Shown in pieces: positions 1 to 7,521 of a stretch of 64,000 nucleotides of DNA. The position numbers and the translations under genes were made by a program. How positions within the stretch are numbered: position 1 is the stretch's first letter; each line of letters starts with the position of its first letter. The DNA is from Sneathiella marina (lineage in GTDB: Bacteria > Pseudomonadota > Alphaproteobacteria > Sneathiellales > Sneathiellaceae). The stretch lies in the NCBI RefSeq assembly GCF_023746535.1, contig NZ_CP098747.1:1944501-2008500 (forward strand), read 5' to 3'. The notes under the pieces were generated by a model, which did no database searches, had not been told where the DNA came from, and was given only the letters and a program-made list of their open reading frames with translations.

Positions 1-1035
1 ATCGACGATGTAACGGCTGTGGTTATCTACAAGGAATATCCCCATATCGATGCCGCGCCGCGGGCTGAAGAACTCTGGAAGATCATGGAGGCGACTTTGG
101 ACGGCAAGGCATCGCCCGTCATCACGATGTTCGACTGCCGGATGATCGGTGTTTATCACACAACCCGCGAACCCATGATCAGTTATGTGAAGAAAATGCA
201 GGAGATGGAGGAACGGGACGGCGTGCTGTCCGTGTCACTGGCCCATGGATTCCCCTGGGGTGATATTCCGGAAGAAGGCACGCGGTTGATGGTCGTAACC
301 GACGGCGATGAGACTCTCGGTCGCAAGGTCGCCGAGGATCTGGGGCGCGAGTTCTGGTCCTTGCGGGACGTCGTGACACCTGTTTTCGATGATCTGGACA
401 CAGCCGTGGGGAAATCCCTGTCGCATTCGGGCAAACCCATGGTGCTGGCCGATATGGCAGATAATCCGGGGGGCGGCGCTGTTGGCGATTCCACCTTTAT
501 CGTCAAGGAATTGCTTGATAAGGGGGAGCGGAACTTCGCTGTCGGGTCGATCTGGGACCCGATCTCCGTTGAAATCGCCATCAGCGCAGGTGAAGGAACC
601 GGAATCGGCCTTCGGATTGGCGGCAAGATCAGCGCGGAATCCGGCGATCCGCTGGATGTAAAAGCCACGGTCAAAAAGATTGTCCGCAACTGCGTGGTTG
701 ACGGGCTGGGCGCATCGAAGCGCAATCTGGGAGATGCGGTATGTCTGGACGTGGAGGGGGCGGAAATCATTATCCATTCTGCCCGCTGCCAGAATTTCAA
801 TCCAACCACCTTTACGGCTCTGGGTATTGACTATGCGTCCAAGAAAATACTCGTGGTCAAATCCATGCAGCATTTCTACGCGGCGTATGAGCCGGTTGCC
901 GGAGAGATTATTTATGTGGCGGCACCGGGCACACTCGCCTGGGATTTCAGTGTGATGCCGTATGACAAGGTGGCGCGGCCGGTCTGGCCCGTTGATGAGG
1001 ATCCCTGGGCAACCAACGAGGAGCGTCCCTGGTAA
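1..1035 (+). CDS. M81 family metallopeptidase (MlrC-like), 5' truncated
   Basis: The reading frame is open from the first base, so the start lies outside the window. A GTG at 19 is not a convincing start because the frame continues upstream of it. The visible 344 residues match the second half of the MlrC (microcystinase C-like) family: a central region with short acidic stretches, then the C-terminal MlrC domain beginning near ADMADNPGGGAVGDS (about residue 150) and ending at TLAWDFSVMPYDKV. Family members are usually near 500 residues, so about 150 N-terminal residues, including part of the predicted zinc site, are missing here. They are probable zinc peptidases or amidohydrolases acting on linear peptides. 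The true substrate is unknown and need not be microcystin. The stop abuts the convergent HD gene. Confidence 0.85.
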   Translation: MDDVTAVVIYKEYPHIDAAPRAEELWKIMEATLDGKASPVITMFDCRMIGVYHTTREPMISYVKKMQEMEERDGVLSVSLAHGFPWGDIPEEGTRLMVVTDGDETLGRKVAEDLGREFWSLRDVVTPVFDDLDTAVGKSLSHSGKPMVLADMADNPGGGAVGDSTFIVKELLDKGERNFAVGSIWDPISVEIAISAGEGTGIGLRIGGKISAESGDPLDVKATVKKIVRNCVVDGLGASKRNLGDAVCLDVEGAEIIIHSARCQNFNPTTFTALGIDYASKKILVVKSMQHFYAAYEPVAGEIIYVAAPGTLAWDFSVMPYDKVARPVWPVDEDPWATNEERPW

Positions 1036-1632
1036 TCAGGGGCGCAAGCCGCGAACCTGTCCCGTGCAAAGGATGTCATCGTCATAGGCGGGGCGGGAGA
1101 AGACGCCCTCAACCATATCAGCGAAAAAGCTGAGGGGCTTGCTGTCATATTCCGGATCGAAAGAGTTCTGGTCCCAACGCTCGCAGAAATCAACACATGT
1201 CTGGTAAAACGGGTTGTCTCTATATTTTTCCCGCTCATTCGGGTCCCAGTCATAATGGTGAGCATAATAGACCATCTGGAAGGCGCCGTGATGCTCAACC
1301 ACCCAGGTAACTTCATCGCGCACAAACGGGCGGAGAACTTCCGCCGCAAACCGGTCATGGTTCTGCGGGGCCAGGCCATCGCCGATATCATGCAATAGGG
1401 TGGCGACGACCCAATCTACGCCTGCACCGTCGTCATAGGCGCGGGTTGCGGATTGCAGGGCATGCTCCAGCCGCGAGATTTTGTAACCCGGAATGGTTTC
1501 ATCGCCTTGCGCCGACAATTCTCTCAGCAACCGACCCGCGGTTCCCTCGAAATGCTCCATCTCGAACTCTCGCAACAACTGATAGTCATCGCGTGTGCCG
1601 TCTTTCATCTGGGTAAAGGAAACTGTTTTCAT
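1036..1632 (-). CDS. HD-domain protein of the PhnZ/TmpB-like diiron oxygenase type
   Basis: This is a 198-residue protein with an HD fold. Candidate metal ligands are H57 (in LEHALQ), H81-D82 (HDIGD), H92 (NHDRFAAEVL), H114 or H115 (VEHHGAF) and D154 (ERWDQNSFD). Their order, spacing and flanking sequence (LEHxLQ, LLHDxG, HxxxAAxxL, a second Tyr/Asp-rich helix, then WD) resemble the mixed-valent diiron oxygenases PhnZ and TmpB, which cleave C-P bonds of hydroxylated aminophosphonates, more than hydrolytic HD phosphatases. The residue after HDxG is Asp, whereas PhnZ, as I recall it, has a substrate-binding His there, so the substrate may differ. ATG 1632 is preceded by GGGAG. No phosphonate genes are nearby. 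The HD fold is secure; oxygenase activity is inferred. Confidence 0.72.
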   Translation of the reverse strand: MKTVSFTQMKDGTRDDYQLLREFEMEHFEGTAGRLLRELSAQGDETIPGYKISRLEHALQSATRAYDDGAGVDWVVATLLHDIGDGLAPQNHDRFAAEVLRPFVRDEVTWVVEHHGAFQMVYYAHHYDWDPNEREKYRDNPFYQTCVDFCERWDQNSFDPEYDSKPLSFFADMVEGVFSRPAYDDDILCTGQVRGLRP

Positions 1633-1652
1633 GGCAAGGCTCCCGTTGCTTG

Positions 1653-2345
1653 TTAGGGTGCAGATATTGGGCTGAGTGTGTCGTGGCTTGCGGGCCCCGT
1701 CAAGTCACCCGGCGACAGAAATTCGCTCGGCTCCGCCGTCCTTGGATGATCAAAGGTGAGCAATTGAGCATGCAGCTGCAATCGCCGGGCCCGGCCCCGG
1801 CTTTTCAGGGAACCGTAGAGCCTGTCCCCCAAGACAGGATGCCCTATTGCCTCACAATGCACCCGCAATTGATGGGTGCGTCCGGATTCAGGTGTAAGCT
1901 TTAACAAGGTTGCACCAGCGCGGTGCTCCAGAACCTGCCAACGGGTGAGGGAAGGCTTGCCATTTTCGCGGTCAATTTTCTGTTTGGGCCGGTTGGGCCA
2001 ATCGGCCAGGAGCGGCAGGTCAATTTTGCCGCTGTCCTCGGCTATGGATCCCTCAACCCAGGCCAGATAGGTCTTGCCAATCCGGCGCTGTTCAAATTGC
2101 TGGCTCAAGTGGCGATGGCTGGTCGGGTTTAACGCCAGTACCATAATGCCGGACGTATCCATGTCCAGCCGGTGCACCAACAGGGCGCCGGGGACCGTAA
2201 GCCGGCAACGTGACAGGGCGCAATCCTGTTTATCTTCGCCGCGCCCCGGAGCAGACAACAAGCCGCTTGGCTTGTCGATGACAACGAGATCCGCGTCCTG
2301 ATACAGGATTTGTACTGGGTCGGATGGGGGACGATAGGTAAACAT
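1653..2345 (-). CDS. RluA-family pseudouridine synthase
   Basis: The 230-residue protein carries the RluA-family signature HRLDMDTSG with the catalytic aspartate near residue 61, preceded by VVIDKPSGLLSAPGR and followed by GKTYLAWVEG and GRTHQLRVH. These enzymes isomerise uridine to pseudouridine in RNA in the cytoplasm. There is no N-terminal S4 domain, and the length fits the short RluA type (23S rRNA 746 / tRNA 32 in E. coli) better than RluC or RluD. The exact target site cannot be fixed from sequence alone. It is encoded between the HD protein and the acyl-CoA dehydrogenase, all on the minus strand. Confidence 0.88.
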   Translation of the reverse strand: MFTYRPPSDPVQILYQDADLVVIDKPSGLLSAPGRGEDKQDCALSRCRLTVPGALLVHRLDMDTSGIMVLALNPTSHRHLSQQFEQRRIGKTYLAWVEGSIAEDSGKIDLPLLADWPNRPKQKIDRENGKPSLTRWQVLEHRAGATLLKLTPESGRTHQLRVHCEAIGHPVLGDRLYGSLKSRGRARRLQLHAQLLTFDHPRTAEPSEFLSPGDLTGPASHDTLSPISAP

Positions 2346-2381
2346 CGCCCCTCATACCAGAAAACGGGATTTTGTACCGCT

Positions 2382-3527
2382 TTAATCTTGCAGTATATCG
2401 CGGCTGATAATTTGTTTCATGATTTCACTTGTCCCGCCGGCGATACGGGCCATGCGGTTATCGGCCCAGGCGCGGGCAATGGGATATTCCCACATATACC
2501 CATAGCCGCCGAATAACTGCAGGCAGTCATCCAGCACCTGACACATCATTTCCGTTGATTGCATCTTGGCCATGGCCGCGTCGACAGCGGTCAGCTCCCC
2601 TTTCAGATGCTGCTCGATACATTTATCCACATAGACCCGCAGCATAACGGCCTGGCTTTTGACCTCCGCCAGCTTGAACTGGGTGTTCTGGAAATCGGAA
2701 ATGGATTTGCCGAAGGCCTTGCGTTCCTTGGTATATTCCAAAGTCCAGTCAAGCGCGGTTTCGACGATGGTGGCGGATCGCACTGCGATCACCAGCCGTT
2801 CTTGTGGCAATTGCTGCATCAGCTGTTTGAAACCGCGCCCCTCAACACCGAGCAGGTTGCTTTTCGGCACTCGCACATCGTTGAAGAACAACTCCGAAGT
2901 ATCCTGCGCCTTATAGCCGATTTTATCCAGATTGCGACCCCGGGTAAAACCGGCGCGGTCGCCTTCGACCAGAACAAGCGACACCCCTTTGCCGCCGGCG
3001 GCGGGGTCTGTTTTACAGGCAAGGACCACCAGATCGGCCATCTGTCCGTTGCTGATGAAGACTTTCTGGCCATTGATGACATAGTCATCCCCGTCGGCAA
3101 TGGCCGTGGTCCGAATATTCTGTAAATCCGATCCGGCACCGGGCTCTGACATGGCAACCGCAGATATCACCGACCCGTTGACCAGGCCGGGAAGCCATTT
3201 CTTCTTCTGCTCTTCCGTACCATAGGCGGTGAGGTAGGGGGCAACGATTTCAGAATGTAAATGGAAGGCGGGCCCGGTGGACCCGACACGCGCCAATTCT
3301 TCTGTGAAGATCGCGCCGAAGGTAAAGTCTGCCCCGACGCCGCCATATTCCTCAGGGACGGAGCAACACAGAAAACCGCCTTCACCGGCTTCCGCCCAGA
3401 TCTCGCGGCTAACTTGTCCGGCTTTCTCCCATTCGGCGTGGAAGGGAGCAATGCGTTCCTCGACAAAGCGGCGGGCCGACGCGCGAAAAAGAGTATGTTC
3501 TTCTGAAAAAAGGCTACGTTCTATCAT
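2382..3527 (-). CDS. Acyl-CoA dehydrogenase
   Basis: At 381 residues this has standard family length. It shows the N-terminal helical domain, the flavin-binding beta segment (AVAMSEPGAGSDLQNI) and the C-terminal helical domain with QLFGGYGYMWEYPIARAWAD and RIAGGTSEIMKQII. The Glu in GGTSEIM is at the usual position of the catalytic base of medium- and long-chain type dehydrogenases. It should oxidise an acyl-CoA to the trans-2-enoyl-CoA using FAD, passing electrons to ETF. Chain-length preference cannot be read. It is transcribed away from the peptide transporter. Confidence 0.9.
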   Translation of the reverse strand: MIERSLFSEEHTLFRASARRFVEERIAPFHAEWEKAGQVSREIWAEAGEGGFLCCSVPEEYGGVGADFTFGAIFTEELARVGSTGPAFHLHSEIVAPYLTAYGTEEQKKKWLPGLVNGSVISAVAMSEPGAGSDLQNIRTTAIADGDDYVINGQKVFISNGQMADLVVLACKTDPAAGGKGVSLVLVEGDRAGFTRGRNLDKIGYKAQDTSELFFNDVRVPKSNLLGVEGRGFKQLMQQLPQERLVIAVRSATIVETALDWTLEYTKERKAFGKSISDFQNTQFKLAEVKSQAVMLRVYVDKCIEQHLKGELTAVDAAMAKMQSTEMMCQVLDDCLQLFGGYGYMWEYPIARAWADNRMARIAGGTSEIMKQIISRDILQD

Positions 3528-3923
3528 AATTCCATCTTGTTCTTATTCGTTTCATAGAGGGGTGTATTTATAATTCATTTATGATTGAATGTAAATTCAA
3601 AGCAGAAGGTCGACGAGATTAATTCTTTCGGGCTGTGAGGATAGATCAATAAATCCTGAAATTTGCTTCAGTAAAATTCGATTCTTACGGGTTAAACTGG
3701 TGCTATAATGCTCGGTGTCGGGTGAATTCATGCTAAATGCGACATTAGGGATTTGTAATAAGAATGTATTCGGCGGCTTTTGAGCGCATGAGAATAAAAA
3801 ATGTCGCAATATGAACAAAAGGGCCCTAGGTTAAGTGTGAGACTACATTCGGGAAAAGAAGCCGGAAATTCGGCTCGAAAAAATTGTATTAATAAATATA
3901 TTTCTTAACAGGGAGAAATCTAG
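3528..3923. other. AT-rich divergent intergenic region
   Basis: A 396-base gap lies between the divergent acyl-CoA dehydrogenase and the ABC binding-protein gene. It is strongly AT-rich, especially 3540-3600 and 3885-3910, and must hold both promoters. AGGGAG precedes the ATG at 3924. A possible 73-codon frame on the minus strand (3597-3818) has no recognisable features and I do not call it a gene. Confidence 0.5.
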
Positions 3924-5600
3924 ATGACAGTCACGAAAATGGATCATGAAGCGCAAGGGCGCGTGCATCCAAAAATCAAGGACGTAACAGAACAGTATCG
4001 CAGCGGTAAAATGGACCGTCGCGAATTTTTGCGGACATCAACATTGCTCGGGCTATCTGCCGCCGCCGCATATAGTGTGGTGGGCATGGCTGATCCGACG
4101 ATCGAAGCCGCTGCCGCAACTCCAAAAAAGGGCGGCATTTTGAAATGCTCCATGGTGGTACAGGAAATGGCGGATCCCGCCACATACTCATGGGTTGAAA
4201 AATCTAACGTTGGCCGTCAGATTTGTGAGTTCATGACAATCACCGGACCGGATAACGTGACCCGTCCGTATCTCGCGGAAAGCTGGACAGCGTCGGATGA
4301 TCTTAAAACCTGGACATTCAAGCTCCGCAAAGGCGTCAAATGGCATAATGGCGATGAATTTAACGCCGATGACATCGTCTTCAACGTGACACGCTGGTTG
4401 GATCCGGCTGTCGGTTCGTCCAATATCGGCCTGTTTGCCTCCATGGTAACAACGACCGGTGAAGGCGACGCCGCCAAGAAGTCCATGACACCGGGCGCCA
4501 TCGAGAAGGTGGACAGCCATACGGTTCGCTTTAATCTGAATAATCCGGTCCTTTCCATCCCGGAAAACCTTTATAACTACCCGACAATGATTGTCCATCG
4601 TGGCTTTAAAGGCGATCTGTCCAAAGATCCAAATGGCACAGGTCCGTTTACGCTGAAAGAATTTGCCGTCGGTGAAAAAGCGATCCTGCGCCGCGTTGAT
4701 CAGCCTTATTGGGGTGGTGAAGTCTATCTTGACGGTATCGACTATTACGACCACGGTGCCGCCTCCGCTGCACAGCTGGCAGCGGTTGCTTCCGGTCAGG
4801 TTGATATGAACTATGAGTTTGATATTGCATCGCTCGGCATGGCGGAATCCATTCCCGGCATGACCGTTTATAATGTCCGCACGGCACAAACCGGCGTGAT
4901 GCGTTTCCGTACCGACAAGAAACCGTTTGATGATATTCGGGTCAGAAAGGCGATCCAGCTTTGCTGTAAAGCCGATCAATATAATGAGCTGGTTTATGGC
5001 GGTCGCGGTGATGTGGGTGAACATCATCATGTCTCGCCCATCCATCCGGAATATTATGGCTTGAACCGCATGGAGCCGGATGTTGAAAAGGCCAAGCTTC
5101 TTCTGGCAGAAGCCGGGCATGCAGATGGGCTGACCATCACCATTGATCTGGGGAATACCAATGGTCCCTGGCAACAGCAGATGTGCGAAATCCTGAAAGA
5201 GCAGGTAGCGCCAGCCGGCATTAACCTGGAACTGAATCTGATGCCCGCTTCCAAATACTGGGAAACCTGGCAAACGGCTCCGTTCGGCTTTACAGCCTGG
5301 ACCCATCGGCCGCTTGGCACAATGGTTCTAAGTCTGGCCTATCGTTCGGGTGTTCCGTGGAACGAAACCGCCTATGACAACAAGGATTTTGAGGCGGCTC
5401 TTGATAAAGCTGAATCCCTGGTGGATGCGGAAGAACGCAAAGCCGCCATGAAACCTGTCGAGGAAATGCTTCAGAATGATGCCATTATGGTGCAACCAAT
5501 GTGGCAGCCGAAATTCTTCCTGGCAACGTCCAAGATAATGGATTTGCAAGCGCATCCAACCCAGTATCACCAGTTCTATAAAGTCTGGCTCGATAGTTAA
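3924..5600 (+). CDS. Peptide/opine-type ABC transporter substrate-binding protein, Tat-exported
   Basis: This 558-residue protein belongs to solute-binding family 5 (DppA/OppA type). A twin-arginine signal, MDRREFLRTS near residues 30-39, is followed by a hydrophobic Ala/Leu stretch, so it is predicted to be exported folded by the Tat system. Family motifs include YLAESWTASDDLKTWTFKLRKGVKWHNGDEFNADDI and GTGPFTLKEF. It delivers a di- or oligopeptide, or a related small solute, to the permeases encoded next. AGGGAG lies 8 bases before the ATG. The stop is followed by a strong hairpin terminator, consistent with higher expression of this subunit than of the membrane components. The ligand cannot be predicted. 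Confidence 0.92.
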   Translation: MTVTKMDHEAQGRVHPKIKDVTEQYRSGKMDRREFLRTSTLLGLSAAAAYSVVGMADPTIEAAAATPKKGGILKCSMVVQEMADPATYSWVEKSNVGRQICEFMTITGPDNVTRPYLAESWTASDDLKTWTFKLRKGVKWHNGDEFNADDIVFNVTRWLDPAVGSSNIGLFASMVTTTGEGDAAKKSMTPGAIEKVDSHTVRFNLNNPVLSIPENLYNYPTMIVHRGFKGDLSKDPNGTGPFTLKEFAVGEKAILRRVDQPYWGGEVYLDGIDYYDHGAASAAQLAAVASGQVDMNYEFDIASLGMAESIPGMTVYNVRTAQTGVMRFRTDKKPFDDIRVRKAIQLCCKADQYNELVYGGRGDVGEHHHVSPIHPEYYGLNRMEPDVEKAKLLLAEAGHADGLTITIDLGNTNGPWQQQMCEILKEQVAPAGINLELNLMPASKYWETWQTAPFGFTAWTHRPLGTMVLSLAYRSGVPWNETAYDNKDFEAALDKAESLVDAEERKAAMKPVEEMLQNDAIMVQPMWQPKFFLATSKIMDLQAHPTQYHQFYKVWLDS

Positions 5601-5610
5601 AGACTAAACG

Positions 5611-5645
5611 AAAACAAGGGCGATTAATTCGCCCTTGTTTTTTTT
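5611..5645 (+). terminator. Intercistronic intrinsic terminator
   Basis: A perfect 12-bp stem (5611-5622 with 5630-5641), a 7-base ATTAATT loop and a T run lie between the binding-protein gene and the first permease gene. The hairpin probably attenuates read-through into the permease and ATPase genes, giving excess binding protein. Confidence 0.88.
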
Positions 5646-5682
5646 CAAGCGCTTTAACCTATGCCCCGGGGGGGATCTATCC

Positions 5683-6615
5683 ATGCTGATACTGGCGTTC
5701 CGTCGATTTATTTCAATGGCCCTGATAATGGTCATTATCTCATTTACACTTTTCGCAATTTTCGAAAGCGACAAGCTGGCAGTGGCCGGTAAGGTGCTGG
5801 GACCGTATTCAAATACGGAACAACGGGAATTGTGGCTGGAAAATAATGGCTATAACGAGCCGTTTGTTGAACGCTATTTTATCTGGGTCGGCAATGCCAT
5901 GGTAGGTGACTTTGGCCAGTCCATCCAGTTCAAGGTACCGGTTTCGGAAATTCTCTGGCCGCGGCTCGGCAATACAGCCATTCTCGCCGGTCTTTATATG
6001 CTCTTCATGATACCGCTCTCGCTGACCCTCGGGGTGATAGCCGGTATGAAGGAGGGATCGTTACAGGACCGGGTTGTCTCGGTGGGGTCGGTGCTGACAA
6101 CGTCAGTGCCGGAATTTGCCTCAGCGACCTTCTTTACAGCCGTTTTCGTCTTTTCCCTCGGCTGGCTACCGGGAACGTCCGCCATGACCGACGGTTTCAG
6201 CTGGGCGGAAATATTCCTGCCGGTCCTGGTGCTGGTGATGTATGGGTTTGGCTATACAGCCCGCATGACGCGGGCCTCCATGGCCGAAGTCATGACATCC
6301 CATTATATCCGCACGGCGGTGTTGAAAGGCATACCCTATCGACGGGTGATCATGAAGCATGCTTTACGCAACGCACTGATTGCCCCGTTTACGGTGATCA
6401 TCCTGCAGCTCAACTGGCTGCTCTCCGGTGTGATCGTGGTGGAAGTGTTCTTTGCCTATAAAGGGTTCGGCAAGCTGTTGCTGGATGGCGCCTTGTTTGG
6501 CGACATCTATGTCATTGAAGCCTGTACGTTAGTTGCGGTGTTTGTCGCCGTGTTCTCTCAATTCATCTCGGATATCGGCTATACGCTGCTTAATCCGCGG
6601 ATCCGGTTTACATAA
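5683..6615 (+). CDS. ABC transporter permease, DppB/OppB type
   Basis: The call uses ATG 5683, giving 310 residues (MLILAFRRFISMALIMV). A TTG at 5635 is in frame but falls inside the terminator hairpin and is not a plausible start. The protein has an N-terminal membrane helix, a periplasmic segment, and five further helices with the binding-protein-dependent transport domain, including the EAA loop region YIRTAVLKGIPYRRVIMKHALRNALIAP. It forms the transmembrane channel with the next permease. The 12-base gap to the following gene indicates translational coupling. Confidence 0.9.
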   Translation: MLILAFRRFISMALIMVIISFTLFAIFESDKLAVAGKVLGPYSNTEQRELWLENNGYNEPFVERYFIWVGNAMVGDFGQSIQFKVPVSEILWPRLGNTAILAGLYMLFMIPLSLTLGVIAGMKEGSLQDRVVSVGSVLTTSVPEFASATFFTAVFVFSLGWLPGTSAMTDGFSWAEIFLPVLVLVMYGFGYTARMTRASMAEVMTSHYIRTAVLKGIPYRRVIMKHALRNALIAPFTVIILQLNWLLSGVIVVEVFFAYKGFGKLLLDGALFGDIYVIEACTLVAVFVAVFSQFISDIGYTLLNPRIRFT

Positions 6616-6626
6616 GGGGGAATGAT

Positions 6627-7511
6627 ATGACTGACACAAGCAATAATGCCGCAGCACCATCCTTCTCTGCCAAGATGTTCAAATCCATCGGCCTGTTGAA
6701 GGAAAGCCCCATTGCCATTTTCGGCTTGTCGCTGATTTTGTTCTGGGTAATTCTGGCCATCCTGGCGCCGGTCCTTCCGCTTTATGATCCGAATACCCCG
6801 CTGGAACCGTTCAAGTTCCCGCTCGATAGCTCTGCGAAAAATGACGGGCTTTACTGGCTCGGGACCGATCACAAGGGACGGGATATCCTGTCACGGGTGA
6901 TTTTCGGGGCACAACAGGTTCTGGTCTGGGCGACAACGGCGACCGCCGTCGCCTATATCGTTGGCATGTTCATGGGCGTGGTTGCCGGTTATCTCGGCGG
7001 CTGGTGGGATGAAGCGATTTCCTTTATCTCCAATGTCCTGCTGTCCTTCCCGGTGATCGTTCTGTATATCATCATCATCACCTATCTGGGTGCCACAGGC
7101 TTTAACATCGTTCTGGCCGTGACCTTTGCCTCGGCGCCGGGGATCATGCGTATCGTGCGCGGGCTGGTGCTTGATTTACGAACGCGGGATTATATTTTCG
7201 CGGCCCAGACCCGCGGCGAAAGCGCCATGTATATCATGCTGGTGGAACTGCTGCCCAATGCGCGGGGACCGCTGATTGTCGATGCCTGCCTGCGGCTTGG
7301 CTATACGACCATTACCATTGCCATGCTCGGCTATCTTGGCCTTGGACTGCCGCCACCGGATCCGGACTGGGGTAAGATGATTGCGGAAACCCAGCCTCTG
7401 GGAAGTTTCGCCGGCCATATGGCGCTTGTTCCGGCGATTGCGATTTCGTCGCTGGTGCTGGGCTTTAACCTGCTGGCCGATGGCCTGCGTGAAATATCAT
7501 TGAGAGATTAG
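6627..7511 (+). CDS. ABC transporter permease, DppC/OppC type
   Basis: The 294-residue inner-membrane protein has a cytoplasmic N-terminus, a first helix near residues 30-52, the DppC-typical WLGTDHKGRDILSRVIFGAQ segment and the permease domain with the EAA-like loop around RDYIFAAQTRGESAMYIMLVELLPN. It ends in LLADGLREI, the normal family ending. AAGGGGG precedes the ATG. It pairs with the upstream permease. Confidence 0.92.
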   Translation: MTDTSNNAAAPSFSAKMFKSIGLLKESPIAIFGLSLILFWVILAILAPVLPLYDPNTPLEPFKFPLDSSAKNDGLYWLGTDHKGRDILSRVIFGAQQVLVWATTATAVAYIVGMFMGVVAGYLGGWWDEAISFISNVLLSFPVIVLYIIIITYLGATGFNIVLAVTFASAPGIMRIVRGLVLDLRTRDYIFAAQTRGESAMYIMLVELLPNARGPLIVDACLRLGYTTITIAMLGYLGLGLPPPDPDWGKMIAETQPLGSFAGHMALVPAIAISSLVLGFNLLADGLREISLRD

Positions 7512-7521
7512 GAGAATTGTG

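Noticed and set aside
3597-3818. Possible 73-residue minus-strand protein in the intergenic gap
   Set aside because: No ribosome site, no family and AT-rich random-looking sequence.
4188-5306. Long open frame (372 codons) on the minus strand opposite the peptide-binding protein
   Set aside because: It is antisense to a clear family-5 binding protein, has no motif and no ribosome site.
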